Below are positions 1-7,533 of a DNA stretch of 27,027 nt, piece after piece. The stretch lies in the NCBI RefSeq assembly GCF_042654605.1, contig NZ_JBHSGT010000007.1, positions 1-27,027 of the forward strand, in the 5' to 3' direction. The notes beneath the pieces are model-generated. The model was not told where the DNA came from. It ran no database searches and saw nothing but the letters and a program-made list of their open reading frames with translations. Each line of letters opens with the position of its first letter. The first letter of the stretch is position 1. Source of the DNA: Enterococcus_I eurekensis. Lineage in GTDB: Bacteria > Bacillota > Bacilli > Lactobacillales > Enterococcaceae. The translations under genes and the position numbers were made by a program.

Positions 1-73
1 AATGAAAATATTTTTATTTAGTTTTCAAGGAGCTTTATTTGCTTCTAAATATATAATACGAGGAGGAAATATT

Positions 74-1057
74 TTGTCTAATTTTATCGCTTTTGAGGTT
101 AATCAAGAAGAAAATGTTTTTGATCGTGGGTTAGTAAAAAAACAACGCACCCCTCTACAAGAAGGACACGTAGAAATTCGTGTTCGCTATTCAGATATTA
201 ACTATAAAGATGCCCTTGCATCATCAAAAAATGGTGGGGTTATCCGTCAATACCCAATGACTCCCGGAATTGACTTAGCTGGTGAGGTTGTTTCGTCAAA
301 CGACGAGCGTTTCCCAGTTGGTAAAGAAGTCCTAGTGACAGGTTACGGTCTTGGTGTCAGTCATCCTGGTGGTTTCAGTCAATACCAACAAGTACCGGTT
401 GAATGGCTTGTTGAAATTCCTGCCCCGCTAGATATGAAAACAGCAATGACTTATGGTACTGCTGGCTTCACTGCCGCACTTGCTGTTGTTGCTTTAAATC
501 AAAAAAATTATGATAAAGATGCACCAATTTATATTACAGGTGCTTCTGGTGGTGTAGGTAGTGTTTCGATTGCTTTGTTAAGTCACTTAGGCTATACAAA
601 TGTGATTGCTATTTCTCGTAAAAATAGTGACTGGTTACTCGAACTCGGAGCTGCCAAAGTTGTTAATCCGGCTGATTTAATTCCACCTGTCGTAAAACCA
701 CTCGCTCGCCAAACAGCTACTGCTATTATCGACTCTGTTGGTGGAGACCTTTTATCTGCTTTATTACCACAATTAGCTTATAATGGAAGTGCCTACCTTT
801 GTGGAAATGCAGGCGGTGTGAAACTCGATACGACCGTTCTACCATTTATTTTACGTGCGATTCAAGTAACTGGAATTGATTCTGTGGCAGTTGACCAAGC
901 GAAACGTCAAGAAATTTGGCATTTTTTAGCACAACATCATGAAATCTTAGAGCAACTAAAAACTCAAGAAATTTTATTAAGTGATCTAGATGAAACAATC
1001 AATGCACTACTTGAAGGAAAACACCAAGGGCGGACAATTGTAAAAATGGAAGTGTAA
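74..1057 (+). CDS. YhdH/AcuI-type zinc-free medium-chain reductase (quinone oxidoreductase / acryloyl-CoA reductase family)
   Basis: NADPH-dependent medium-chain dehydrogenase/reductase of the YhdH/AcuI group. Characterised members reduce acryloyl-CoA or quinone-like enones. The N-terminal GroES-like part contains YSDINYKDAL and the MTPGIDLAGEV segment. The Rossmann part contains YITGASGGVGSVSIALL, followed by an AISRK phosphate-binding stretch typical of NADPH use. An in-frame ATG exists at position 2, but I chose TTG at 74: AGGAGG at 61-66 sits 7 bases before it, and the resulting 327 residues match the family's usual length, whereas the 24 extra residues look non-homologous. The stop is 4 bases before coaB, so it probably heads the coaB-coaC-S-component operon. 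Family assignment is firm; the physiological substrate is unknown. Confidence 0.85.
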   Translation: MSNFIAFEVNQEENVFDRGLVKKQRTPLQEGHVEIRVRYSDINYKDALASSKNGGVIRQYPMTPGIDLAGEVVSSNDERFPVGKEVLVTGYGLGVSHPGGFSQYQQVPVEWLVEIPAPLDMKTAMTYGTAGFTAALAVVALNQKNYDKDAPIYITGASGGVGSVSIALLSHLGYTNVIAISRKNSDWLLELGAAKVVNPADLIPPVVKPLARQTATAIIDSVGGDLLSALLPQLAYNGSAYLCGNAGGVKLDTTVLPFILRAIQVTGIDSVAVDQAKRQEIWHFLAQHHEILEQLKTQEILLSDLDETINALLEGKHQGRTIVKMEV

Positions 1058-1061
1058 TTCT

Positions 1062-1817
1062 ATGAAAAAAATACTCATCACAGCTGGAGGAACGTCAGAA
1101 AAAATTGACCAAGTCCGTTCAATTACCAATCATTCTACGGGCAAACTAGGCTGTGTTATCGCTAATCAAGCATTATCCCAAGGAATCCATGTTGATTATA
1201 TTTCGACCGCTAACGCGATAAAACCAGAGAAACATTTTGGTTTAGTCACCTATTTAATTGAGGATACGCTCGATCTTAAAAATCAATTAACGGATTTACT
1301 CAACACAAATACATACGATGCGGTTATCCATAGTATGGCGGTCAGTGATTTCACTCCTGCGAATAGTTATTCAATTGAAGCCTTTACTGAACAATTGAAT
1401 CAACTAATCACACAATCAGATGCACCATTAACGATTGAGCAGGTGTCACAATTAGCCGAAAAAGCCCAACAAAATACTGAGTCTAAGATTTCTTCAAAGA
1501 CTGATTATCTTTTTTTAACTTTAAAGAAAAATCCTAAAGTCATCCAATTAATTAAACAAATTCAACCCGATACTTTGTTAGTGAGCTTTAAATTGCTCGT
1601 TGATGTTTCCAAAGAAGAGTTGTTCAAAGTTGCTACCGAAAGTATGATGAAAAATCACGGGGATTTTGTGTTGGCTAATGACTTAATGTCAATTAAAGGT
1701 GATCAACATCTTGGCCACTTGCTAGATAAAGATGGACAGCTCATTGGTAAAGCTTCCACAAAACCAGCGATTGCTTCCTTAATTTTAGCAAATTTGACCA
1801 AAGAAGGAGTGCATTAA
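1062..1817 (+). CDS. coaB: Phosphopantothenate--cysteine ligase, monofunctional CoaB
   Basis: Joins 4'-phosphopantothenate to cysteine in coenzyme A synthesis. The protein is 251 residues, the stand-alone form found in streptococci and enterococci rather than the fused CoaBC of most bacteria. It opens with a nucleotide-binding ITAGGTSEKID segment, followed by the SITNHSTGKLG motif. VIHSMAVSDFTP lies in the middle. Near the C-terminus are FKLLVDVSKEEL, which carries the conserved lysine, and VLANDL. The ribosome site GGAAG overlaps the end of the upstream reductase, and only one base separates its stop from coaC, so the three genes are probably cotranscribed. The bacterial form usually uses CTP; some stand-alone forms differ, and sequence alone does not settle this. 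Confidence 0.93.
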   Translation: MKKILITAGGTSEKIDQVRSITNHSTGKLGCVIANQALSQGIHVDYISTANAIKPEKHFGLVTYLIEDTLDLKNQLTDLLNTNTYDAVIHSMAVSDFTPANSYSIEAFTEQLNQLITQSDAPLTIEQVSQLAEKAQQNTESKISSKTDYLFLTLKKNPKVIQLIKQIQPDTLLVSFKLLVDVSKEELFKVATESMMKNHGDFVLANDLMSIKGDQHLGHLLDKDGQLIGKASTKPAIASLILANLTKEGVH

Positions 1818-1818
1818 C

Positions 1819-2367
1819 ATGACAAAAAAACGGATTTTACTTGGGGTTTCAGGCAGTATTTCAGCTTACAAAGCGGCTGATTTAACAAATGAATTAACAA
1901 AACTTGGCTATGAAGTTGATGTCCTAATGACAAAAAGTAGTCAATCCTTCATTACCCCTTTAACTTTACAATCCTTGTCAAAACGTCGTGTCCACACAGA
2001 TGTGATGGCAGAGGAAGTTCCTGAAAAAATTAATCATATTGAACTAGCAAAACGGGCAGACTTATTCATCGTTGCCCCGGCAAGTGCCAACATGGTTGGT
2101 AAATTAGCTAATGGGATTGCCGATGATATCGTTTCAACGGTCTCTCTTGCATTAGAAGACCACGTTCACCGAATGATTGCGCCTGCGATGAATACTTATA
2201 TGTATTTAAATCCTGCTGTTCAACGGAACTTAGCAATTTTAAAAGCAGACGGTTTTACTGAAATTGCACCACGCGAAGCGCTTCTTGCTTGTGGCGATTA
2301 CGGTCCCGGAGCTTTAGCAACAGTCGATACAATTATTCAACAAATTACGCAAACTTTTAATCAATAA
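1819..2367 (+). CDS. coaC: Phosphopantothenoylcysteine decarboxylase CoaC
   Basis: FMN-dependent HFCD-family enzyme that decarboxylates 4'-phosphopantothenoylcysteine to 4'-phosphopantetheine, the step after CoaB. Visible motifs are GVSGSISAYKAADL (about residues 9-22), INHIELA with the catalytic His73, PASANMVGKLANGIADDI for FMN binding, APAMNTYMYLNP with Asn125 of the PxMNxxMW-type motif (Tyr replaces the usual Trp), and the substrate-clamp LACGDYGPG with Cys158. The length of 182 residues is normal for a monofunctional CoaC. The start follows the coaB stop by one base, with its ribosome site (GAAGGAG) inside coaB, which suggests translational coupling. Confidence 0.95.
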   Translation: MTKKRILLGVSGSISAYKAADLTNELTKLGYEVDVLMTKSSQSFITPLTLQSLSKRRVHTDVMAEEVPEKINHIELAKRADLFIVAPASANMVGKLANGIADDIVSTVSLALEDHVHRMIAPAMNTYMYLNPAVQRNLAILKADGFTEIAPREALLACGDYGPGALATVDTIIQQITQTFNQ

Positions 2368-2378
2368 GGAGTTCCTCT

Positions 2379-3026
2379 ATGAAAAATAAAGAAAAAACGT
2401 TTCAACTTGTCTTAACCGCACTTTTTTTGAGTGTTTTAATTTTACTGGCTAGTGTGCCTTTCTTAGGCTTTATTCCACTTGGTCCAATTAATGCCACGAC
2501 ATTACATATCCCTGTAATCATTGCATCAATTGTTTTGGGTCCAAAAATTGGTGGATTTTTAGGTGGTTGTTTTGGCTTAATTAGTATGATTCGTTCAACT
2601 ATGATTATTACGCCGATGTCTTTTGTCTTCTCACCTTTTATCGCACCACTTGGCTCAACCGGAAGTGGTAGTTGGAAAGCACTACTAGTTGCCTTTATCC
2701 CACGAATTTTAATTGGGGTTGTTCCGTATTTTGTTTATATAGGAAGTAAAAAATTCTTTAAAAATGCTGGCAAAACGTTTGGCCTTTTCTTAGCTGGACT
2801 CGTTGGTGGTTTAGTTAATACGATTTTAGTGATGAATTTTATCTTTTTCTTATTCAAACCAGAATACGCACAAGTTTTAGGCGAAGCTGGCGATGCAGTC
2901 TATGCAGCTATTATCTCGGTAATCTTTGTACAAGGTGTACCTGAAGCAATTGTTGCTGGTTTAGCAACAGCCGCTGTCGCTTCGGTCTTATTGAAATTTA
3001 TGGATCGACGCGAATTATCAGAATAA
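2379..3026 (+). CDS. ECF transporter S component, probably pantothenate or CoA-precursor uptake (PanT-like)
   Basis: Integral membrane protein of 215 residues with about five or six hydrophobic segments and a short positively charged N-terminus. The segment LGPINATTLHIPVIIASIVLG, followed by GPKIGGFLGGCFGLISMI, is characteristic of energy-coupling-factor S components, which bind a vitamin and dock onto shared EcfA-EcfA'-EcfT modules encoded elsewhere. No ATPase or EcfT gene is present here. Its place 11 bases behind coaC, in a coenzyme A operon, is the main reason to infer pantothenate or a related precursor as substrate; homologues linked to coaBC are annotated PanT. The ribosome site AAGGAG overlaps the coaC stop region. 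A strong terminator follows. Confidence 0.82.
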   Translation: MKNKEKTFQLVLTALFLSVLILLASVPFLGFIPLGPINATTLHIPVIIASIVLGPKIGGFLGGCFGLISMIRSTMIITPMSFVFSPFIAPLGSTGSGSWKALLVAFIPRILIGVVPYFVYIGSKKFFKNAGKTFGLFLAGLVGGLVNTILVMNFIFFLFKPEYAQVLGEAGDAVYAAIISVIFVQGVPEAIVAGLATAAVASVLLKFMDRRELSE

Positions 3027-3051
3027 GCAAGAGATTTTTTAAAATCAAAAT

Positions 3052-3086
3052 AAAAATCGGCAGAGAAAAATTCTCTGCCGATTTTT
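3052..3086. terminator. Bidirectional terminator between the coaBC operon and the GH1 gene
   Basis: Perfect 16-bp inverted repeat (AAAAATCGGCAGAGAA at 3052-3067 against 3071-3086) with a 3-base loop. The flanking A and T runs give a U-tract on both strands, so it can end the S-component transcript and the convergent glucosidase transcript. Confidence 0.93.
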
Positions 3087-3141
3087 TATGAATCAATCTT
3101 TTTTATAAACTTCCCTCAACGGTATCTATGCTGATTTTTGA

Positions 3142-4539
3142 TTAATCTTCAAAACCATTTAAATCTGAAACGGTTTTAAACCAATGACCACTTTTTTTAA
3201 TTGTTCGTTTACCATCTTGATCCAAATCAACCGCAATAAAACCATAGCGATTTTTATAAGCATTCATCCATGACCAGTTATCCATACAGGTCCACATATG
3301 ATAACCTTGTACATTACTACCTTCTTGAATCGCTTGGAACACATATTTCAAATGGTCTTTGACAAACTCAATACGATAATCGTCTTGTATAACTCCTTGC
3401 TCATCAATATATTGCTCCTCACCTTCAACGCCCATTCCATTTTCCGAAATATAACAACGAATATTTCCATAGTTTTCTCTAACATTCGTTAAAATATCAT
3501 AAATTCCTTTTTCATAGATTTCCCATCCTCGGTAAGGATTCATCTTTCTACCAGGCATTTCATAATTATCAAAATAGTCATCTGGCATTGGTCCATTTGT
3601 ATGGTCAATCGCACTTTCTTTTGCTTTAATACGACGTGGTTGATAGTAATTTATTCCTAATAAGTCAATCGTATTTTCTTTGATTAATTCTAAATCCTCG
3701 TCTTTTATTTCTGGTAACATTCCAAGTTCACCAATAACTTCCACGAGCTCAATTGGGAATTCTCCTTTAATTGCTGGATCTAGAAAAGAACGATTGAAAA
3801 ATAGATCCGCATAATTAGCGGCTTTCACATCTGCTGCATTTTTAGCATCTCGTGGATAGCTTGGCGTTAAGTTTAAAATAATTCCTATTTCTCCACCTAA
3901 GTCCAGTTCATGGTACGCTTTAATTGCCATGGCGCTTGCTAAGTTTTCATGATAACCAACTTGAACGGCTTCTTTCATATTAATATGATTCGGATAATGA
4001 AAATCATATAAATAGCCGCCTTCAACGGGCACAATCGGCTCATTATGAGTAAACCATTTTTTTACTCGGTCACCAAATAATTTAAAACAAGTTTCAGCAA
4101 ATACAACATACGCTTCGACCGTTTCACGATTGAGCCAGCCACCTTTTTCTTGTAACTTCATCGGCATATCAAAGTGAAACAAGTTAATAAATGGTTCAAT
4201 ATCATTTGCCAATAGTTCATCAATCACTGCATTATAAAATGTGACCGCTTTTTGATTGACGGCTCCCGTGCCTTCCGGTATTAGTCGGCTCCACTGAATA
4301 CTTGTACGATAAGAGGTGTGTCCTGTGGCTTTCATTAATTGAATATCTTCTTTGTATTTTGTTAAAAATTGTGACGTTTTTTCTGGTCCTACTTGATTAA
4401 AAAATCGTTCCGAGGATTCTTTAAACCACTCATCCCAAATACTATCACCTTTGCCGTCATTCGGTAATCTACCTTCCGTTTGAGGTCCACTTGCTGCAGA
4501 CCCCCACCAAAAACCTTTTGGAAATTGATATTTTGTCAT
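3142..4539 (-). CDS. 6-phospho-beta-glucosidase, glycoside hydrolase family 1
   Basis: Cytoplasmic retaining glycosidase that hydrolyses phosphorylated beta-glucosides delivered by a PTS. The family's N-terminal FPKGFWWGSAASGPQTEG is present. The acid/base glutamate is E167 in FTHNEP, where the more common reading is T-F/L-NEP. The nucleophile is E366 in YISENGMG. The C-terminal SWMNAYKNRYG segment, with S423, K429 and Y432, resembles the phosphate-recognition pocket of 6-phospho enzymes. The length of 465 residues is normal. ATG follows a usable GGAG-containing leader. A divergent GntR/UTRA regulator lies 327 bases upstream and is the likely regulator. No PTS permease is in the window, so the substrate (cellobiose-, gentiobiose- or salicin-type) is open. 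Confidence 0.9.
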   Translation of the reverse strand: MTKYQFPKGFWWGSAASGPQTEGRLPNDGKGDSIWDEWFKESSERFFNQVGPEKTSQFLTKYKEDIQLMKATGHTSYRTSIQWSRLIPEGTGAVNQKAVTFYNAVIDELLANDIEPFINLFHFDMPMKLQEKGGWLNRETVEAYVVFAETCFKLFGDRVKKWFTHNEPIVPVEGGYLYDFHYPNHINMKEAVQVGYHENLASAMAIKAYHELDLGGEIGIILNLTPSYPRDAKNAADVKAANYADLFFNRSFLDPAIKGEFPIELVEVIGELGMLPEIKDEDLELIKENTIDLLGINYYQPRRIKAKESAIDHTNGPMPDDYFDNYEMPGRKMNPYRGWEIYEKGIYDILTNVRENYGNIRCYISENGMGVEGEEQYIDEQGVIQDDYRIEFVKDHLKYVFQAIQEGSNVQGYHMWTCMDNWSWMNAYKNRYGFIAVDLDQDGKRTIKKSGHWFKTVSDLNGFED

Positions 4540-4573
4540 TTCTTAATCGCTCCTGTCTTTTAATTATGATTTT

Positions 4574-4601
4574 ATTATACACGATTTCTTATAAATGACA
4601 A
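4574..4601 (-). promoter_or_regulatory. Promoter of the GH1 gene
   Basis: On the minus strand TTGTCA (4596-4601), a 16-base spacer and a perfect TATAAT (4574-4579) lie 35 bases upstream of the glucosidase ATG. The -35 contains a GACAA half-site on the plus strand, like the one in the dyad at the gntR start, so repressor binding would be compatible with this position. Confidence 0.65.
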
Positions 4602-4696
4602 TTCTTTTATTACAAAAGACTAGTCATTAAAGAAGAATAGACATAAGAAATACTTTATATTAGCTTTTCTCTTAATGATGTTTGGTTCAATCATTG

Positions 4697-4709
4697 TTGT
4701 TTCAAACAA
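4697..4709. promoter_or_regulatory. Palindrome TTGTTTCAAACAA in the bgl-gntR intergenic region
   Basis: A perfect 6+1+6 palindrome lies in the middle of the 327-base divergent region (4540-4866). The rest of that region is AT-rich and holds only the two promoters, a GACTAGTC palindrome at 4618-4625 and repeated TGGTTTC/TTGTTT words; I see no gene in it. The palindrome is a candidate operator for the adjacent regulator. The function is inferred. Confidence 0.35.
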
Positions 4710-4811
4710 TTACCTTTTATTGACTGTTTGATTGTTGGTTTCATTTGGTTTCCTTTTTTAAAGATTTTAGATACACAATCGTTCGATTCTATTGCGTAAG
4801 TTGAAATTTAA

Positions 4812-4840
4812 TTGTTTAAATGCTGTTCTTTCTATATAAT
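4812..4840 (+). promoter_or_regulatory. Promoter of the GntR-family gene
   Basis: TTGTTT (4812-4817), a 17-base spacer and a perfect TATAAT (4835-4840) lie 26 bases before the TTG start. The ribosome site AAGGTGG is at 4851-4857. Confidence 0.75.
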
Positions 4841-4861
4841 GGGTTCAAGAAAGGTGGCTCA

Positions 4862-4873
4862 TTGTCTTGACAA
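4862..4873. promoter_or_regulatory. GntR/UTRA-type operator candidate overlapping the gntR start codon
   Basis: The inverted repeat TTGTC-TT-GACAA straddles the TTG start codon. The 5+2+5 geometry resembles operators of HutC/TreR-subfamily GntR regulators, which often control their own synthesis. Here it would block transcription or initiation just downstream of the promoter. Confidence 0.5.
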
Positions 4874-5577
4874 AATACGAAAAAATTGCAAATATTTTAC
4901 GAGGAAGAATCGAAGAAGGAATATATCCAGCTGATTCCCTTTTGCCGAATCAAATAGAATTAGTTGAAGAATTTCAGGTTAGTCGCGTAACAATAAAAAA
5001 AGCAATTAATATTTTAGCAATGGAAGGCCTCATCTATAGTCAACGTGGCGCTGGTACTCGTGTCTTAAAGCGGGGAATTTGGGGAACTGAAAATTATTCT
5101 GCAACTGAATACGATGGGTTAAGTCAACAGATGAAAGATCGAAACTTATCGAGTCAGGTTATTAGCTTTGAAGTCCAATTTCCAAATGACGACATTCGCG
5201 AAAAACTACTACTAGACAAGCACAAACCAGTTTATAAAATTATTCGTTTACGATTACTCGATGGTGAGCCTTATGTTTTAGAACATACATACATGCCGAC
5301 CGAGCTGGTCCCTGATTTAAATCCAAGTATTTTAGAAAAATCAATTTACCACTATTTACATCAAGAATTAGGAATTACTTTTGCTGGTGCCTATCGTAAT
5401 CTCAAAGCGGACAAAGCCGATGAGTTTGATAAAACCTATTTAAACTGTCAGGCATCTGATCCTGTTTTAGAAGTAGAACAAGTCGTCTATTTAACAAATG
5501 GACAACCTATTGAATATTCTCGGAGTCGTAATCGATACGATCAACGAAGTTATTCAGTTTTAGACGTCATTGACTAA
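4867..5577 (+). CDS. GntR-family transcriptional regulator, HutC/UTRA subfamily
   Basis: DNA-binding repressor of 236 residues. The N-terminal winged helix-turn-helix (about residues 4-67) includes YEKIANILRGRIEEGIY and SRVTIKKAINILAMEGLIY, followed by the wing GAGTRV. A linker leads to a C-terminal UTRA effector-binding domain (about 85-230) with IIRLRLLDGEPYVLEHTYMP and QPIEYSRSRNRYD, both typical. UTRA regulators beside GH1 genes usually sense a phosphorylated sugar, so a 6-phospho-beta-glucoside is the likely effector (inference). It starts with TTG, supported by AAGGTGG 9 bases upstream and by the absence of an in-frame ATG. It is divergent from the glucosidase and ends in a strong terminator. 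Confidence 0.92.
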   Translation: MTKYEKIANILRGRIEEGIYPADSLLPNQIELVEEFQVSRVTIKKAINILAMEGLIYSQRGAGTRVLKRGIWGTENYSATEYDGLSQQMKDRNLSSQVISFEVQFPNDDIREKLLLDKHKPVYKIIRLRLLDGEPYVLEHTYMPTELVPDLNPSILEKSIYHYLHQELGITFAGAYRNLKADKADEFDKTYLNCQASDPVLEVEQVVYLTNGQPIEYSRSRNRYDQRSYSVLDVID

Positions 5578-5580
5578 CAG

Positions 5581-5620
5581 AAAAAGCGTACTAAAAGATT
5601 TCCCTTTTAGTACGCTTTTT
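5581..5620. terminator. Bidirectional terminator between gntR and murB
   Basis: Perfect 17-bp inverted repeat (AAAAAGCGTACTAAAAG at 5581-5597 against 5604-5620) with a 6-base loop. U-tracts on both strands serve the GntR gene and the convergent murB. Confidence 0.93.
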
Positions 5621-5659
5621 GATATACAGCAAATAATTCATCGATTAAGCAATCAGCTT

Positions 5660-6562
5660 TTAATTTTCACCAATAATGCGAACTTCTGGTTCTAAATCCA
5701 CATCAAATTTCTCTTTAATAACTGCTTGGATATGGGCAATTAGCTCTATATAGTCAGTAGCTGTTGCATGATTTATATTAACAATAAATCCCGCATGTTT
5801 CATTGAAATTTGTGCACCGCCAATCATGAAGCCTTGTAAACCTGCATCTTGTACTAATTTTCCTGTGAAGTGCCCAACTGGGCGTTTAAAGACGCTACCA
5901 CATGATGGGTATTCCAATGGCTGTTTCGCTTCCCGGAGTTCTGTCAATTCATCCATCATCACCTTAATCGGTAACTGTTTGCTTTTTTTCAATTGAAAAC
6001 GACTCGTTAACACAATGCCATCCATTTCTTGGATTTGACTATGTCGGTAACGAAATGCCATTTCTTCCTTCGTCATCGTGATGATTTCACCGCTTGGTAA
6101 TAAAACATCTGCTGAAAGGAAAACATCTTTAATTTCTCCGCCATAAGCACCGGCGTTCATAAAGACTGCCCCACCAACACTTCCTGGAATACCACAAGCA
6201 AATTCTAATCCAGTCAGTGAAGCTTCATAGGCTGCGACGCTCGCATCGATTAAACGCATACCCGACTCAACCGTCATTACGTCTGCTTCAATCGCTATTT
6301 GTTTCATTTCAAGTAGCATTAAAACTACTCCACGAATCCCACTATCACGCACAATTAGGTTACTCGCATTCCCTAACACTAACCATGGAATTTCATGGTC
6401 ACGGCAGTAATCCACTAAAGCTTTCACTTCTTCTCTAGTTCTTGGAAATGCTAAAATATCCGCTGGTCCACCTGTTTCAGTAAAGGTATATTTTTGCAAA
6501 GGTTCATCTTTATATAAAATAAAATCTGGAAATTCCTTCATTAATTCTTCTTTAAAATTCAA
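5660..6562 (-). CDS. murB: UDP-N-acetylenolpyruvoylglucosamine reductase MurB
   Basis: FAD- and NADPH-dependent enzyme that reduces UDP-GlcNAc-enolpyruvate to UDP-MurNAc in cytoplasmic peptidoglycan precursor synthesis. Visible are FTETGGPADILAFP, the FAD-binding WLVLGNASNLIVRD, FACGIPGSVGGAVFMNAGAYGG (in two adjoining parts), RYRHS with the catalytic Arg, YPSCGSVFKRP with the proton-donor Ser, and C-terminal LEPEVRIIGE with the catalytic Glu. I chose TTG at 6562 (300 residues) because AAAGGAG sits 9 bases before it and the length fits type II MurB. In-frame ATGs at 6610 and 6595 would add 16 or 11 residues, and the 6595 one has a weaker GGAAG. It diverges from exoA. Confidence 0.95.
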   Translation of the reverse strand: MNFKEELMKEFPDFILYKDEPLQKYTFTETGGPADILAFPRTREEVKALVDYCRDHEIPWLVLGNASNLIVRDSGIRGVVLMLLEMKQIAIEADVMTVESGMRLIDASVAAYEASLTGLEFACGIPGSVGGAVFMNAGAYGGEIKDVFLSADVLLPSGEIITMTKEEMAFRYRHSQIQEMDGIVLTSRFQLKKSKQLPIKVMMDELTELREAKQPLEYPSCGSVFKRPVGHFTGKLVQDAGLQGFMIGGAQISMKHAGFIVNINHATATDYIELIAHIQAVIKEKFDVDLEPEVRIIGEN

Positions 6563-6619
6563 TCTAGTCGACTCCTTTAGTTTCTTCTGTACCATTTTAG
6601 CACTTCCCATAGAGTGTGG

Positions 6620-6643
6620 CTAGGCTTCTTAAGAGAAACCTAG
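6620..6643. promoter_or_regulatory. Dyad in the murB-exoA divergent region
   Basis: Interrupted inverted repeat with outer arms CTAGG/CCTAG and inner arms TTCT/AGAA around a central TAAG. It lies in the murB leader, between its two possible ATG starts and the shared -35 region. It could be an operator or an mRNA hairpin; no regulator is identified. Confidence 0.3.
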
Positions 6644-6655
6644 AATTTTTCCCTT

Positions 6656-6683
6656 TTGACAAAGGCACAGAAAACGATAAAAT
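6656..6683 (+). promoter_or_regulatory. Promoter of exoA, with -35 overlapping a minus-strand TTGTCA
   Basis: Consensus TTGACA (6656-6661), a 16-base spacer and TAAAAT (6678-6683), 30 bases before the exoA ATG. The plus-strand sequence TGACAA at 6657-6662 reads TTGTCA on the minus strand and could be the murB -35, though no good minus -10 follows. Face-to-face -35 boxes would couple the two genes. Confidence 0.65.
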
Positions 6684-6713
6684 AAAGAAGAGGCAAGAAA
6701 GGGGCAATGAAAA

Positions 6714-7466
6714 ATGAAATTGATTTCGTGGAACGTCAACGGCTTAAGAGCGGTTGTTGGCAAAAATTTTATGGAAGTCTTTAACAAATTAGATGCAGAC
6801 TTTTTCTGTTTACAAGAAACAAAATTACAAGAAGGACAAATCGAACTTGATTTACCTGGCTATTATCAATATTGGAATTATGCAGTCAAAAAAGGCTATT
6901 CTGGTACAGCTATTTTTACAAAACATGAAGCACTGTCCGTTCGATACGGTTTGGGCTTTGAAGAACATGACCAAGAAGGTCGTTTGATTACCTTAGAATA
7001 CCCAGAATTCTTTGTTGTGACTTGCTACACCCCCAACTCACAAAGTGAATTGAAACGCTTAGACTATCGAATGACTTGGGAAGAAGCTTTTCGTGCTTAT
7101 TTACTTGAACTAAATCAAAGTAAACCCGTCATTTTATGTGGTGATTTAAATGTCGCTCACCAAAATATTGATTTAAAAAATTGGAAAACCAATCAAAAAA
7201 ATGCCGGATTTACACCCGAAGAACGAGAAAAATTTAGCCTACTATTAGAAAGTGGCTTTGTGGATACGTTCCGTCACTTCTATCCAGATGCTGAAGGGAT
7301 TTACTCTTGGTGGAGTTATCGTTTCAACGCTCGTAAAAACAATGCGGGCTGGCGGATTGATTATTTTGTCACTTCAAAAGATTTCATCGATCGATTAGAA
7401 GACGCTAAGATCCACACAGAAATCACTGGCAGTGACCATTGTCCAGTGGAATTAACAATTCGATAA
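6714..7466 (+). CDS. exoA: Exodeoxyribonuclease III / AP endonuclease, ExoA (XthA) family
   Basis: Mg-dependent endonuclease/exonuclease/phosphatase-fold enzyme that cleaves DNA at abasic sites and trims 3' ends in base-excision repair. Catalytic motifs are all present: WNVNGLR with Asn7, LQETKLQ with the metal-binding Glu35, CYTPNS with Tyr105, CGDLNVA with Asp144 and Asn146, WRIDYF, and SDHCPV with Asp241 and His242. The 250 residues match the Gram-positive ExoA length. ATG follows AAGAAAGGGGC with a long but normal leader. It stands alone between the divergent murB and a convergent GNAT gene. Confidence 0.95.
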   Translation: MKLISWNVNGLRAVVGKNFMEVFNKLDADFFCLQETKLQEGQIELDLPGYYQYWNYAVKKGYSGTAIFTKHEALSVRYGLGFEEHDQEGRLITLEYPEFFVVTCYTPNSQSELKRLDYRMTWEEAFRAYLLELNQSKPVILCGDLNVAHQNIDLKNWKTNQKNAGFTPEEREKFSLLLESGFVDTFRHFYPDAEGIYSWWSYRFNARKNNAGWRIDYFVTSKDFIDRLEDAKIHTEITGSDHCPVELTIR

Positions 7467-7518
7467 AAAAACTTCAACAGCTCCTCATCTTTTGAGTGAG
7501 TTTGTTGAAGTCTTTTTT
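7465..7518. terminator. Bidirectional terminator between exoA and the GNAT gene
   Basis: The stem ACTTCAACA (7471-7479) pairs with TGTTGAAGT (7503-7511), and an inner CTC...GAG arm extends the hairpin. An A run precedes it and a T run follows it, so it works on both strands. The minus-strand GNAT gene ends at 7534. Confidence 0.88.
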
Positions 7519-7533
7519 TGATTCATTACTTGA

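Noticed and set aside
52..57. TATAAT as promoter -10 for the reductase operon
   Set aside because: It lies only 3 bases before the AGGAGG of the chosen TTG start, so a transcript from it would begin inside the ribosome site. No -35 at 16-18 bases upstream is evident. The true promoter is probably outside the window.
2..73. N-terminal extension of the first gene from ATG at position 2
   Set aside because: The 24 extra residues do not resemble the family start, and the strong ribosome site at 61-66 would then be inside the gene.
6217..6438. Plus-strand reading frame inside murB, and similar antisense frames in tsaE, pta, the aminopeptidase and pncB
   Set aside because: They lie opposite well-supported genes, have no ribosome site, and encode low-complexity or unrecognisable protein.
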